Source of the DNA: Dromiciops gliroides
Taxonomy: Eukaryota; Chordata; Mammalia; Microbiotheria; Microbiotheriidae
Direction of reading: 5' to 3'
NCBI RefSeq assembly: GCF_019393635.1
Contig: NC_057866.1
Span: 8,357,723-8,421,722 of the forward strand
DNA: 64,000 bases
Below are positions 1 to 37,049 of the stretch, in pieces; positions within the stretch are counted from its first letter, which is position 1, and every line of letters begins with the position of its first letter. The translations under genes and the position numbers were made by a program. Under the pieces are notes generated by a model. The model did not search any database and was not told where the DNA came from. It saw nothing but the letters and a program-made list of their open reading frames with translations.

Positions 1-294
1 TGCAGGGAAGGGTTTCCACATCATCCAATGTCAAACCTGGAGCTCTCCGAAGCCTTCCCTGCCTCCTGGCACAGGCATCGTCACACCCTGTGGGAGGAGG
101 GAGAAGCAGACGTCGCAGCCGCTCCCTGCGAGCCAGCATAGCCTCCCAGCCCAGGTCTCAGACGAGAAGCCTAGACCGGCTCTCTCCCTTGGAGTTAGCT
201 CCCCCCCAGCAGTGAACTTGGGGCCTTTGGGTCCCTAGAGAACAAGGTCAGGCTGAAGGAGATGGCAGGGATGGGGTTGCCTCTTTGCACCTTC

Positions 295-446
295 TTTTTT
301 TTTTTTTTTTGGTTTGGCAATGAGGGTTAAGTGACTTGCCCAGGGTCACACAGCTAGTAAGTGTCAAGTGTCTGAGGCTGGATTTGAACTCAGGTCCTCC
401 TGACTCCAGGGCCGGTGCTCTATCCAATGCACCACCTAGCTGCCCC
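295..446 (-). mobile_element. Short marsupial tRNA-derived SINE (WSINE1-like)
   Basis: The T-run followed by the antisense SINE body (GTTAAGTGACTTGCCCAGGG) ends at CTAGCTGCCCC. Near-identical flanks (CTCTTTGCACCTTC before, CTCTTTGCTCCTTC after) look like a target-site duplication with one mismatch. Confidence 0.85.
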
Positions 447-739
447 CTCTTTGCTCCTTCTAAAGTGCTGCTGCGCTGTCTCCCTGGCACCAGCAGTGAA
501 ACGTGGCCCAGTTCCCGGGACACACAATCAGAGATCTTTGCCGAGCTCTACCTGGGGTTGTGAGCGTGTCTTCTTATCCCAGGGGAGAGAGAGCTCAGTG
601 GGGATAGCCGGCGGCAGCCAAACTCAGTGACTGCAGCACACCCCACCCTTGGTGGGATTCTCCCAGGTTCTCATCTTGGGAGCCCTCCCGCCTCCTTCAG
701 AGTCCGGCCCTACTGCCCCACCTGAAAGACTGCTCTGCC

Positions 740-935
740 TTGGAAGTGACGGGAATGGAGGTTGCCTTTACTGTTTAATCAAGCAGTCCTGGTCCTTTAC
801 AGACTTGGGCCCTGGAGCATTAGGAGAATGAGGGCATTTTGGACCAGGGTTTGTGACTTGTCCAAGGTCACACAGATTAATGATGGAGCCAGTTTTGAAT
901 CCAGGTCCCCTGGCTCCCAGTACTTTTCTTCTTCC
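740..935 (-). mobile_element. MIR-family SINE fragment
   Basis: Antisense CORE-SINE pattern: a degenerate segment with TTGTGACTTGTCCAAGGTC followed by CACACAG and TTTTGAATCCAGGTC. It is more diverged than the WSINE1-like copies and has no A tail, consistent with an old MIR. Confidence 0.55.
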
Positions 936-1110
936 TTCGACTATGACCTTTAGACTCATCCCTAGTGCTTGGGGCCTTCAAGGCAGCAGTGGGAGCTGCC
1001 TGGTCTCTAAAACAGGTGGGACTTTATTTTTGGCTGACTCTGCTTTTCCTGGAAGCAGGCAAAAAAGTCCAGGGAGGAGGCTAAGGTGTTCTGGCTTTGT
1101 TTCCCCAAAT

Positions 1111-1266
1111 TCTTTTTTTTTTTTTTTTTTGTGGGGCAATGAGGGTGAAGTGACTTGCCTAGGGTCACACAGCTAGTAAGTGTCAAGTGTCTGAGGCTGT
1201 ATTTGAACTCAGGTCCTCCTGACTCCAGGGCCAGTGCTCTAACCACTGCACCACCTAGCTGCCCCC
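1111..1266 (-). mobile_element. Short marsupial tRNA-derived SINE (WSINE1-like)
   Basis: T-run then GGGCAATGAGGGTGAAGTG and the usual antisense body ending CACCTAGCTGCCCC. Nearly full length. Confidence 0.85.
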
Positions 1267-2399
1267 TGTTCCTGGAAGTTCTGAGTAACTTTGGGCAGTT
1301 TTCCCTCAAGGTTTTCCGAGGATCCACACCAGCCCCTTGCCGGAAGAAGGGAGGCAGATGTTGGGGGGCCTGGCCCAACAGGCTCCTGACTTGGGGGGGC
1401 TGCTTTTAGGTACCAGCTGGTCCCCTCCCAGGTTCTGCCAGTGCCCCACATGTTAGATGTTTTCCTTCCCCACTGCAGTCTGCTCTGGGTTTCCTCCTTC
1501 AGGCCAGGCTCTGTTCTGCCTCTGGCCCGCTCTGGGACTGTCCCCCTGCCGTTCTCCTTGCCCCCTCGAGGGCTTTGGCCTGGGCAGTTAGCTCCAGATG
1601 CCCCAGGGGGAGGCTCCTGGTTTTACTCTTGGCCACGGCCCAGACTTTCACTGTCCACCTGGCAGTGGGACTTTGTACTCTGGGACCAGTGACCTCAGGC
1701 AGGTCAGGAGCTCCCAGTGGGTGAGCCCCAGTATGCCCCTGGCCCCCAGCCTCCCTCCCAGGCAGAGGCAGCTCCATTACCTCAGTCCGAGCGCCCAGTC
1801 CTTGGCAGGGTGAGTGCTTTGTGAAACTGGTCCTTGTTGGTGCCATGGAACAGGGCATGTGCAAGGTTACCCATGGGGGGGGAGGTCTGTGCCTTGTTCT
1901 TTAGGTAAATATTTATGTTTCCCTTCGTCCAGCCTGGGACTGGGCCCCCTTTCATCTCCTTCAAACCTATCAGCCCTTTCTTTGTACAATATTACTAAAT
2001 GTGCAAGGGCTGAGGCCCAGTGGGAGCAAGTGCATGATGCTGGACTCTCTCTTGTGAGCCTTCAGCCTCAGTTGGGGTGTGCTAGTGTAGATGGCTGGTG
2101 TGGAAATTTATTTTGATTTGGGGACCCTGCCTTTAGGCTGAGATTAGAAAGCCTTAGGCCCTCAGGGTCTCCCCCTCCTCCTCAGCCTCAGCTGAGCCGA
2201 AAAACCCATGGGCTGTACAAGATGCCAGGTCAGACAGCTGGGGGGAAAATCCCCCAGCTCCCTCCAACTTGAGCGGAGGGATCCGAGAGATACCAGGCTT
2301 GTCCAGGCTGGGCTCTGGTGAGGCACGTGATGCTGGAGCATCCCCCCAGCCCCAGTCGCAGCCCTGACTGGCAGATTAGCTTGGTCTGTGGAGGCGCAG

Positions 2400-3030
2400 G
2401 AAGCCCGGAGATTCGAGTGGAGATAAGAAAGGTATATATAGACCTGGGAGGTAGACAGCAAGGGGGCAGCTGACGAGATTAGAGGGGCGCACGGACAAGG
2501 ACGGGGGCGGGGGATTTGGTTGGCCCTTATTTTATTTACATTTTTTTTTTTTAGTGAGGCAGTTGGGGTTAAGTGACTTGCCCAGGGTCACACAGCTAGT
2601 AAGTGTTAAGTGACTGAGGTCAGATTTGAACTCAGGGCCAGTGCTGTATCCACTGCACCGCCTAGCTGCCCCAGGCCCTTATTGTATTAAAAAGGTTACA
2701 GGCCTTATTACAAACCAGGGAAAGTGTAACGTGCCCTGAGGCCGGAGGCAGCTAAGGCCCTTATTGTATTCAAGAAGTTCGAAGCCAGCAGGTGAGAAAG
2801 AGACACAGTGGAAAGAGACCGCAGGAATGCAGTCGGGTTGTACATTTTATTTCCCTGTATTCTTAATTTTCAATAGCATCTCATAAATAAACTCTGCTTT
2901 GATTATTTAGTTGAGAGGCTTCTTAATATTTTGCTTATCAATTTGGGAGGGGAGCAGTGTGGTGGAACTTTATATACGGCCCATGTTAAGCCCATATTAA
3001 ATTAAACGCAGTCAGATAGCACAGTTAGTC
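2400..3030 (+). mobile_element. Possible solo LTR or LTR fragment (endogenous retrovirus-like fossil)
   Basis: The segment has the layout of an LTR: a TATA-like GGTATATATAG near 2430 and, after a SINE insertion, an AATAAA-containing stretch near 2885 followed by an AT-rich tail. No internal retroviral genes are seen beside it. Termini and target duplication were not defined, so the family and even the class are uncertain; the 12-15 nt word GGCCCTTATTGTATT recurs inside it. It looks old. Confidence 0.3.
2541..2672 (-). mobile_element. Short marsupial tRNA-derived SINE (WSINE1-like)
   Basis: Antisense copy starting with a T-run and ending CGCCTAGCTGCCCC. Flanks GGCCCTTATTTTATT (left) and GGCCCTTATTGTATT (right) form a near-perfect target-site duplication. 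Slightly shortened internally. Confidence 0.85.
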
Positions 3031-3124
3031 AAAAGTCCCCAGATTAAGTACCCCAGTCAGATTAGCCCCCCAAAATTTGGTTTATCATTCAAAAATATTT
3101 CCACACTGGGCTGGCCCTGCTGAG

Positions 3125-3390
3125 AGTATCTGTGTGAGAGAGCGTGTGTGTGTGCGCACGTGTGCACACGCATGCATGTGTGTGGTATGAGGGGGGATGT
3201 GTGGTGTGTGAGTGTATTGTGTGAGTGTGCATGAGCACATGTGAGTGTGTGGTGTGACTGAGTGTGTGTGTAGTGTGAGTGTGAGAGGGGGAGGATGTGT
3301 GTGTGTGTGTGTGTGTGCATGTGGTATGTGTGAGTGTGTGTAGGTGTGAGTGTGACTGTGGGAGGGGGAGGATATGTGTGTGTGCATGTG
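3125..3390. repeat. Degenerate GT-rich microsatellite
   Basis: Imperfect (TG)n with GTGAGTGTG variants, repeated over about 260 bp. The His/Thr-rich minus-strand open frames here are products of the repeat. Confidence 0.85.
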
Positions 3391-4403
3391 GTTTGGGATG
3401 AGTAGGGGGTTCGGTAACAGCCAGGCTCCCTCTTAACTCCCCAGCCGTGAGCCTGCTGAGGGTTTGTGGGTCGTACACAGTGGGTCTTGATGAATCCATC
3501 TCACATCACTGCCAATTGTATGGAGGGAGGCAGGCAGAGCTGCCTCTTGGTCCCTGCAGCTCTGCCTATCGGGGAGCAGGTGATAACTGGGGTGCACCAT
3601 TCTCCCTGCCCTGCCCAAGCTCCTGGATGAAGCCAAGCTCTGACGCTGCCCTTGGCTCTGCCCTTGGCTCGGCCGTACTGGGCTGCCTTGGCCCCAGTGG
3701 GGCCAGCCTGGTTCTGTCCCTGTCTCAGCAGCTCCCACTCGAGGGCCTCCCGTCTGTCCAGGCTTCCAAGCCAGGCTTTGTTTGTCTCAGGTAGGCCTGG
3801 GTCAGTGTCTCCACTCGCTCTGCTTTCCGACCTCAGGGAGTCACTCATGCGTTGGACAAATTTGAGAAAGCCAGAAAAAGGAAATTCATTACACAGGATC
3901 CCTTAGGAAAGGCCACTCCGGTGCAATTGTGTTCCACAAGCTTGCCTGACTGGACGATGGCTGCTCTTGGGATCCCAGACAGCCCAAGTGGGGCAGGGGT
4001 GGGGGGTGGCCCGGGCTGCTAATTACCAATGACTAAGCCAAGGTCACAAAACCTGTCCGTGGTGGGATCACTTATCCACACCCCAGTGTGCTCCAAGGGA
4101 CCCAGGACAGCACCTCATAGACTTACTCAGAGCTAACAGAAGCATCTTTCCCCTTTCACCCCTGGACCCAGAAGCTTCCACTGACCCCACTTTTGGTGCC
4201 CTTTGCCCCATTTGGGAGAGGGCTTAGAGGAGGAGTGTCTGGCAGAGGAGTGAAGTCCAAATACTGATCTGCTTGGCTGGCAGCCGGCCATCCCCACTAG
4301 GAGCCACCAGCACCATTGCGCCAACACTGGAACCCGCTCCCCAGACCTCCAGGGAGAGCTCCTCCCCCTGTAGAGCCAGGACCTGAGGTACGAATCTGCT
4401 CCT

Positions 4404-4657
4404 CTAGGGGCGGCTAGGGGGCACCACAGTGCACAGAGTGCCAGGCCCGGAGGCAGAAAGACTCATCTCCCTGAGTTCAAATCTGTCCTCAGACCCTTCC
4501 TGGCAGTGGGACCCCGGGCAAATCTCTTCACTCTGTTGGCCTCACTTCCCTCATCTGTAAAATGATCTAGAGAAGGAAACAGCAAAGTACTCCAGGGTCT
4601 CTGCCCAGAAACTCCAGACAGAGTCACGGAGGGTCAGACACAGCTGAAAACAACTGG

Positions 4658-4718
<61 letters not shown>
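4404..4718 (+). mobile_element. MAR-type marsupial SINE with (CA)n tail
   Basis: A longer SINE in sense orientation: tRNA-like head, CCTGAGTTCAAATCTGTCC core, TCATCTGTAAAATGATCTAG, then the diagnostic 3' part GAAGGAAACAGCAAAGTACTC and GTCAGACACAGCTGAAAAC. It runs into a nearly pure (CA)n microsatellite from about 4661 to 4718. Confidence 0.75.
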
Positions 4719-4719
<1 letters not shown>

Positions 4720-5828
4720 GCTAGGCAAGGGACAGTTTACTCTCTAGAACATTCCCTCCCCAGTGTGATGGGACACAAAGGCACAGTGGGGCTGTGATGG
4801 GTATGGAAGCCTCCCTTCCCCTCTCCCCTCCTTCTCCTCCCCTCCCCCTCCCCCCTCCCCTTCCCCTTCCTCTTCCCCAGGCAGAGGCCAAACCAGGGTC
4901 AGAGGCATCATGTGCGGCCAAAGTGACTTCACCTTCCTGGTGTTTGTGGAGTCATCAGCCTCCCGGAGAAGGCAGGGCAGGCCTGGGCCCAGGGTCGCCC
5001 AGTTCTCTTACCCATCTGCAGGGTCCTCAGCTCCTCCTCAGGCTTCGTGTCTGTCGTGCCCTCTGTCTCGGGGGCTGTGGGAGGGGGCCCCGTTGCAGTG
5101 AAGGGGGGGTGAGGCAGTCAGCCTTCAAGGCCCCCCCTTCCTCGAAGTCTCAGTGACTCTTGGGTTCCTGCCTTTGGCTCCCTTCCCTGGAGATCCTGTC
5201 CACTTCACCCTCTGCTCCAGGGGTCTTGTCTGTGAAGAGCCCTTTGCCCCTCAGATGTGAGCTGCTGGAGTTTCTCTGCATCCTCAGGCTGAGCCTGGCA
5301 CTGAGAGCAGTGATTCTGAGAGGAGGAGGATGCCCTTGTGGGGAGATCCTGGGACATGGGAGGCAGGACACCAGAGAGGTCAGAGGGCGTCCAGGCACGC
5401 TTCGGGAGAGAACTAGCTGAGCTCGGATTTGAACCCTTTGAGAGCGGCCGCCATTGTTGCCTGAGCCACCCCTGCTGCGGCCAATATCCGGCCCTCACTG
5501 CCGCTGCTGGGATGGACGTCCCTTGTTGCGGCCTGGCCTGACACCAGGGCAGGTTGGCTGGATCTTTGTCACCCTCCGTGATCCTTGGCCAGAGCCCAAG
5601 GGAAGGGGCCTGGCTGTTCTCAGCTTCTTCACCCTCTTCCTAGAATATCGAGAACAGCCCCAGGCTTGGGGCTTGCCTTAAAGACCCTTCTTGGGCCCAG
5701 TTGAGGGCCTCTGGTCTGGCAGGCCATCAGACCATCCACGGGCACAGGGCAGATGGGTACGGCAGGGAAGGGAGCAGGACATTATGGTGGTTTTTGTTGT
5801 TGTTGTTGTTGTTTGTTTGTAATTAGTT

Positions 5829-5975
5829 TATTTTTTTTTTGTGGGGCTATGAGGGTTAAGTGACTTGCCCAGGGTCACACAGCTAGTAAGTGTCAAGTGT
5901 CTGAGGCCAGACTTGAACTCAGGTCCTCCTGAATCCAGGGCCGGTGCTTTATCCACTGCACCACCAGCTGCTCCC
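5829..5975 (-). mobile_element. Short marsupial tRNA-derived SINE (WSINE1-like)
   Basis: Antisense copy just upstream of the first PC coding exon. T-run, GTTAAGTGACTTGCCCAGGG body, end ACCAGCTGCTCCC slightly eroded. Confidence 0.85.
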
Positions 5976-6100
5976 AGTTATGTTTACTCTTTAGCGTGGC
6001 GGAGGGTTGAGAAGGAGCCTCTCACCACCTTCCTCTCAGTCTTCCTGAGAGAACAGGCACAAGTGTGACTGCTCTAACTGTGTTCTCTCTTTCTCTGTAG

Positions 6101-32346
<26,246 letters not shown>

Positions 32347-33829
32347 CCCACGGTTCTCCCTTGTCCCCAGTGCCTTAGCATTGGAGGCCTGCTCCCCCCC
32401 CCCTCGTTCTTTAGTAGACGCTGCTGCTGTCTGGGCCGGAGAGGGCAGCTCACCAGGCTGATGTGGCTGCCCTGGGACCAGCTGCTCTCGGGGAGGGGAC
32501 CGAGAGAGGGTCCTCCCCTTCCCCAACTGCCTGGCATGTCCTGCCATCTGCAGGACACGTTTCTTTGCCAAATCGGTGCCCTCTCTTCAGGAGGAGGGGG
32601 CGGTCCAGGCCAGGAAGGTCAGGGGGACAAGACCTCCTCATTTCAGCCGAGACAGACTCAAACACTCAATAAAGCCGATTGTCATCTCTTTGCCGCCTGG
32701 TCCTTTGCCCCCAGGTTAGTGTCAGGCACCTCCCGGACCTCATGTGAAACACGAACGGCAAACTCTGGAGCTGAGCTAGGCCTGGCACGGAGGGAGAGCT
32801 CCAGGCGGGAGGAAGCAGGGCTTGGCCAAGGCCTGGGAGGGAAACACAAGGGCTGGCCCCACATCTCGCAAGGACAAAGCAAGCCCAGAGGATGCCACTG
32901 ATGGGGCTTCGGACCCCACAGCCAAGGGGCCAGAGAACCAAATGGCACCAGGACAATGTCAGGTGCACTGAGCAGTGGGGGGGGGGGGGGAGGCTCCCTG
33001 GGGCTTCATTTGCTCAGTGACCTGGGCCTCACTTCCCTCCTGGCCCCAGGGACCTCACCTGGCTACACAGAGGGTGTGTTCCACTTTAATGTGTATGGGG
33101 GAAGGGGGGCACATATGGGGAGCTACAGTCCTGAGGACACCCACGAGTCAGGCCTCAGCTTTGTCGGAGCAGTCTGGTGTCTCCTCTGCAGGGGCTGGGC
33201 AGATAGCCCAGGGTAGGCCGAGTGACCCCTACAGCACTTGTGGTTTTCCCAAGAGCTTCAAGTTGTGCTTTTTCCTCAGAACTACCTGTGAGATGGGCCA
33301 AAGCGACTCACCTTCATTAGCTATAGACTTACCAGTTGGGAGGGACCCTGGAGACCAAACCCAACTCCCTCCTCTTACAGACGAGGAAACCGAGTCACTG
33401 AGACCTGCCCAGGGCACATAGCTAGAAAGCATCTGAAGCGAGGCAATGTGTGGTACAGAGGCAGCAGATGGGCTTGGGGACAGTTCAAGCGCAAGCCCAT
33501 CTTCCCTGGGCTAAGGACACTTGGTCCAAGGACCACCAGGGGCACTGGGTGGGGGAGGAGGCCAGGAGGGACTATGGTTAGCTCTGTTGTCTCCCTACTC
33601 CCCCGACCAAGTGTCTACAGTGAGTATTGGGGGCCTCGAACTCGCAGGGTACTCCATAAAGGCCGAATGGCATTTGCAGGTGCTGAGCTCTTTGCTCACC
33701 ACCCCAATATTTGGCCTCGTTTTGGGGGAAACCCAAGGCTTCCAACTTGTTCTAAATCTGTGGTCACAGGGTTGGCTCCCAGCCCAGCTGCCAAAGGTCA
33801 GACTCTGGGTTACCCAAGTTAAAACTCTT
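32347..33829. other. Convergent PC / RCE1 3' interval
   Basis: Holds the PC 3' UTR up to about 32690, then roughly 1.1 kb of intergenic sequence with a MIR-like patch (33335-33440). A C-run (32394) and G-run (32978) are the only low-complexity pieces. No further gene recognised. Confidence 0.7.
32668..32673 (+). terminator. PC: PC poly(A) signal AATAAA
   Basis: AATAAA about 320 nt after the PC stop codon, in CTCAATAAAGCC. It is the first canonical signal downstream. Confidence 0.85.
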
Positions 33830-33835
33830 TTTAAT
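33830..33835 (-). terminator. RCE1: Likely RCE1 poly(A) signal ATTAAA
   Basis: TTTAAT on the plus strand reads ATTAAA, the commonest variant signal, 310 nt past the RCE1 stop. No AATAAA was noticed on this strand between it and the stop. Confidence 0.5.
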
Positions 33836-34144
33836 ATCTGAATACAAAGTCTGATGCAAAAAGAGAAGACCAGGGAGGTGGGAGGGGCTACTCTTCCCCA
33901 TCCCCCAGCAGCCTCCCCAAGGCCCAGGAGCAGCACAGTGGAAAAGGGGCAGATGGCCCCCTAAGGGAGGTGGGGCTCCCACCCCCTTTCTCTCAGTCCT
34001 TGGGGTTCAATTAGCTCTGGCTTCTAGCCCCCTTACTAGAATTCCTGGGATCTCAGGGACCCCAGCTCACCCCTCATCCCCCCCAATCCCTCTCTCGTGG
34101 GGGGGCTAGGGAGCTCATGAGAGTCTGTAGGGAGGGAGCAGAGG

Positions 34145-36410
34145 TCAGGAGCACAGGGAGGTGGCTGAATCCCCAGTTCGGTCCAGGAGCTGGCAGAGGG
34201 GGAGACTGCTGAACAGCCGGGGCTCTGTGAGGGGCTGCAGCAGGAGCAGGAAGAGAGCCACACCCAGGGCGTAGCCCACCAGCAGGGGGCCCCTCTGGGG
34301 GTGTTCCAGGGCTGCGCACACAGCGGGGAAGCCCATGTAGTTGCAGAATGAGTGGCAGAGGACCGGCCCGATCAGATGTCCTATGGGAAGGTGGACGGCA
34401 AGGGGTGAGCAGAGCAGGCCTGGGTGCCTCCCAGCCCCTCACCTGCCCTGCCCCCAGGGCCACACACACCTGTGCGGATGAAGAGGAAAGCCGTGTAGGC
34501 CCCGAAGACAGCCGTGTAGGAGAACTGGAATGCTGGAGGGAGAAGGCCGGGGTCAGGCCCCTCAGCAGTCACCCCATCCTGTCCCCCACCATCCTCCTGC
34601 CCCAAGCCTCCCTCCCCAGGCCTCACCAGCCGATAGGAAGATGCTCCCCACGCTGCCCTGGCGGAAACGAAGCTGTTCAATCACGTGGTGGAAATGGGCT
34701 GTAAGGGAAGGAGCGCGACTTGGGGACACACAGGCCTGCCCCCCCAGCCCTCCTGCCCCCCACCCCCTTGCTGGGAAGGCCCCCACCCCGCCCCTCCGGG
34801 TGCCCCACCAGGCTCACCGACACCAAAGAAGAGGGGGCAAGTGAAGATGGCAGGGCCAAGCCCTGTGCAGGGGGCCAGCATGGGCAGCATGCAGGCCCGA
34901 AACACCAGCTCTTCTGTCAGGGGAGCAATCACTTGGTTACGAAGCCAACGCATGTCTGTCAGGCATTGAGCCCAGGCCTGGGGAGCTGGTGAGGAGGGAG
35001 GGCGTGAGTCTGGGCAGGGCCCCCTTCCAGAAGCTGCTGGGGGTCCCTCTGGGTCTCACAATCCTTCCCTCCCCCTACCCTCCTGCCTTCAGGACCTCCT
35101 CCTAAGCCTGGCTCTTCTTCAAGGGAAGAGCGTGACTTATACTGTCCCCACTTTACATCAGAGGAAACTGAAGTCCAGAGCAGCAAACTCACTCGCCTTG
35201 TGTCACACGGCCAGCGGCAGGGAGACCCGAGCCCCTAAATTCACCAGATGCTCCCAGGTGCCAAGGGGCCCAGAACAATGGAGAACCTGAGGCCTAGAGA
35301 GCCAAGGGCTTGGCTCAAGCAGGACTCGAACTCAGGTATCCCAACTCCCAGTCCTGCCGGCCATGGGGGTCTTCCCGCTTTCCAGCTCATTGGCCCAGCG
35401 CCCCCTCCTCCCTGCCCCCCACTCACCCAGCGCCACTTTCAGCCCGTTGGCCAAGTCCCAAGGACAGTCCATGGAGAGCTGCATCAGGGGACCCAGAAAC
35501 AGGATCTGTAGGAAGAGGCGGGGCTCAGCGAGGGGGAGGACCTGACCCCAAACCCCACCCACCGGCCCCCTACCCTTGCTGGGACCCACCATAGTCAGTA
35601 GCAGCGGCAGCAACGCGGCAGGGAAAATGCCCTCCAGCCTGAAGCCCATCAGGGTGAACAGGGATATGCCTGGCTGAGCCCCAAGAAGAAGGGGCGTGAG
35701 GCGACCCCGCCCCTCCCGCCATGTCCCACCCACCCACGCCCTAGGCCCCGCCCCCAGGCCACACATGTCCCGCCCCAACCCATCCCTACCCATAGGCCCC
35801 GGCCCCTGGAGACCGCAAGATCCCAGGCCCCGCCCCCAAGCCTGCCAGCCCCCGCCCCAACCCAACATGGGCCCCGCCCCCCGCAGACCCCTTGCTCCCG
35901 GGCCAAGCCACGGCCCCCGGACCTGGAGGCCTGTGAGCTCTCGCCAAAACAGTACACAGAGCGGGGAAAGGCTGGACACCACGAGGACGCTGGTGAACCT
36001 CCGCTTGATGACCGCCGGATGATCCCTGGGGAGGGGGTGGTTAGTGGACAGGAGACCCCCGAGCCCCGCCCCCTGCCTCTGACAAGCCTGCCGTCAGTTC
36101 CGGCCCCGCCCCGGAAGTGTGCCATCGAGGCCCCGCCCCTGACAACACCAGCACCGTCCCTCGCTCCGGAAGCCCGCGGTCGCGGCCCCGCCCCGTCTGC
36201 GCAGGTCCCGCCCCCCGCGCCGCACCTGGGCAGTTCGCTCTTCCACACGTAAAGGCTGCCCACGTAGGAGCAGGCGAGACTGAGGCAGGAGCACACGGAC
36301 ACCCAGCAGCACAGACCGGGACCTGCGCCATTCAGCACCGCCGACTCGGGCTCTGGCTCCGGCCCCGACACCGACAGCAGCCGCAGTCCGTCGCCGCCCA
36401 GCGTCGCCAT
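34145..36410 (-). CDS. RCE1: CAAX prenyl protease 2 (Ras converting enzyme 1), complete
   Basis: ER multipass endopeptidase that removes the -AAX tripeptide from prenylated proteins such as Ras, before carboxymethylation by ICMT. Exons in transcript order: 36226-36410, 35923-36025, 35590-35673, 35427-35505, 34818-34985, 34627-34698, 34470-34532, 34145-34380. Total 990 nt and 329 residues, the length I recall for human. Predicted active-site positions of the CPBP/ABI family: the TEELVFR glutamates at about 175-176, His208 (GVAHFHH), and His261/Asn265 ([10 protein letters not shown]). Hydrophobic helices fit the family, for example [16 protein letters not shown] and [14 protein letters not shown]. 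The start [15 protein letters not shown] aligns with the human N-terminus. Convergent with PC; its promoter abuts the TOP6BL 3' end. Exon 2 has a weak donor (CAG|GTCCGG). Intact. Confidence 0.96.
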
Positions 36411-36715
36411 CACACTCTGTGCCCGGAGCCGCGGAGTCCGGCGCGGCGCGCACCAATGACGCGCACCCGGCGACCGTTCAGGCGGCTCCAGCAGGGGCCC
36501 CGGGACGCGCAGCGTAACGTCACGACGTCGCACGGAGCCGCGCCTCTGCGCCCTTCGGGCCCCGCCTCTTCCTCGCTCGGGCCCCGCCTCTCTCCGGCTT
36601 CCGCCCCGCCCTCGCGTTCTCCGAGACCCGCCCCCTCCCTGGTCCGGCCCCGCCCCCGCCTGGCTCAGGCTCCGCCCGCGCGCGCCTCTGCCGCGCGCCG
36701 TCCCCGACCCCCATC
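36411..36715 (-). promoter_or_regulatory. RCE1: RCE1 CpG-island promoter with clustered GC boxes
   Basis: Immediately upstream of the RCE1 start codon: CpG-dense sequence with repeated GCCCCGCCTC / GCCCCGCCC motifs (Sp1-type GC boxes) between about 36545 and 36670, and no obvious TATA box. This is a typical housekeeping promoter, likely bidirectional. The CpG-rich block continues leftward through RCE1 exon 1 and its first introns and rightward to about 37400. Confidence 0.7.
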
Positions 36716-37031
36716 GGACTCGGATTCGGACTCGGATTCGGACGTCGACTCGGACTTCGACCTCGAGTACTACCTGGCCCCGCCGCCCTTCCCGCCCCCC
36801 AGCCCCTCGTCCCTCCGGCTTCGGCCCATCCGCTCCGCGGCTCCGTCCCCGCCCCCGCAGCCCTCCAACCCCCAGTTTAGCTTCCACCGCCTGCTCCCCC
36901 TGCCCGACCTCCGGTCCCCCCTCACCCTGCCCCCCTCGCCCCCCGGCTCCCCGCCCGCCCCCACCTTCCTCTGGCCCCGCCTGCGCATCCCCCGCCCGCG
37001 CTCCCCGACCACGGACCGGCGCAGCGACTGA
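36456..37031 (+). CDS. Unrecognised open frame, acidic Ser-Asp run and proline-rich tail (candidate)
   Basis: A 191-codon plus-strand frame from ATG at 36456 to TGA at 37031, divergent from RCE1 and convergent with TOP6BL (stop codons 13 bp apart). It is Arg/Pro/Ser-rich at first, then has [16 protein letters not shown] followed by [13 protein letters not shown] and a Pro/Leu-rich tail containing [15 protein letters not shown]. From about 36716 nearly every third codon position is G or C while first and second positions vary (AAC, CAG, TTT, AGC, CAC), as in translated GC-rich exons. Against it: the first half overlaps GC boxes of the RCE1 promoter, there is no poly(A) signal close downstream, and I know no homologue. 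It could also be the last exon of a spliced transcript, or chance in a CpG island. Confidence 0.3.
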   Translation: MTRTRRPFRRLQQGPRDAQRNVTTSHGAAPLRPSGPASSSLGPRLSPASAPPSRSPRPAPSLVRPRPRLAQAPPARASAARRPRPPSDSDSDSDSDVDSDFDLEYYLAPPPFPPPSPSSLRLRPIRSAAPSPPPQPSNPQFSFHRLLPLPDLRSPLTLPPSPPGSPPAPTFLWPRLRIPRPRSPTTDRRSD

Positions 37032-37043
37032 CGGGCGGGCGCC

Positions 37044-37049
37044 TTTATT
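37044..37049 (-). terminator. TOP6BL: TOP6BL poly(A) signal overlapping the stop codon
   Basis: On the minus strand the last codons read TTC TTT CAA TAA, and the hexamer AATAAA begins inside the last sense codon, so the stop TAA is contained in the signal. If it is used, the 3' UTR is only a few tens of bases. Confidence 0.65.

Larger units (their letters stand above)
1..6100. other. Upstream / 5' non-coding part of PC locus, repeat-rich
   Basis: No coding exon is recognised before the PC start codon. The stretch holds four short antisense SINEs, a MIR, a MAR-type SINE with a CA run, a GT-rich tract and an LTR-like patch, listed separately. A splice acceptor abuts the PC start codon at 6100, so at least one non-coding PC 5' exon should lie to the left, either here or outside the window. 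I could not pick it out by eye. Open frames of 60-140 codons in this stretch cross SINEs or simple repeats and show no family resemblance. Confidence 0.6.

Noticed and set aside
3057-3499. His/Thr-rich minus-strand frames
   Set aside because: Translation of the GT/CA repeat.
35649-36887. 412-codon minus-strand frame across RCE1 exons 1 and 2
   Set aside because: Only the parts matching RCE1 exons are coding. The rest runs through introns and GC boxes as Gly/Arg-rich noise.
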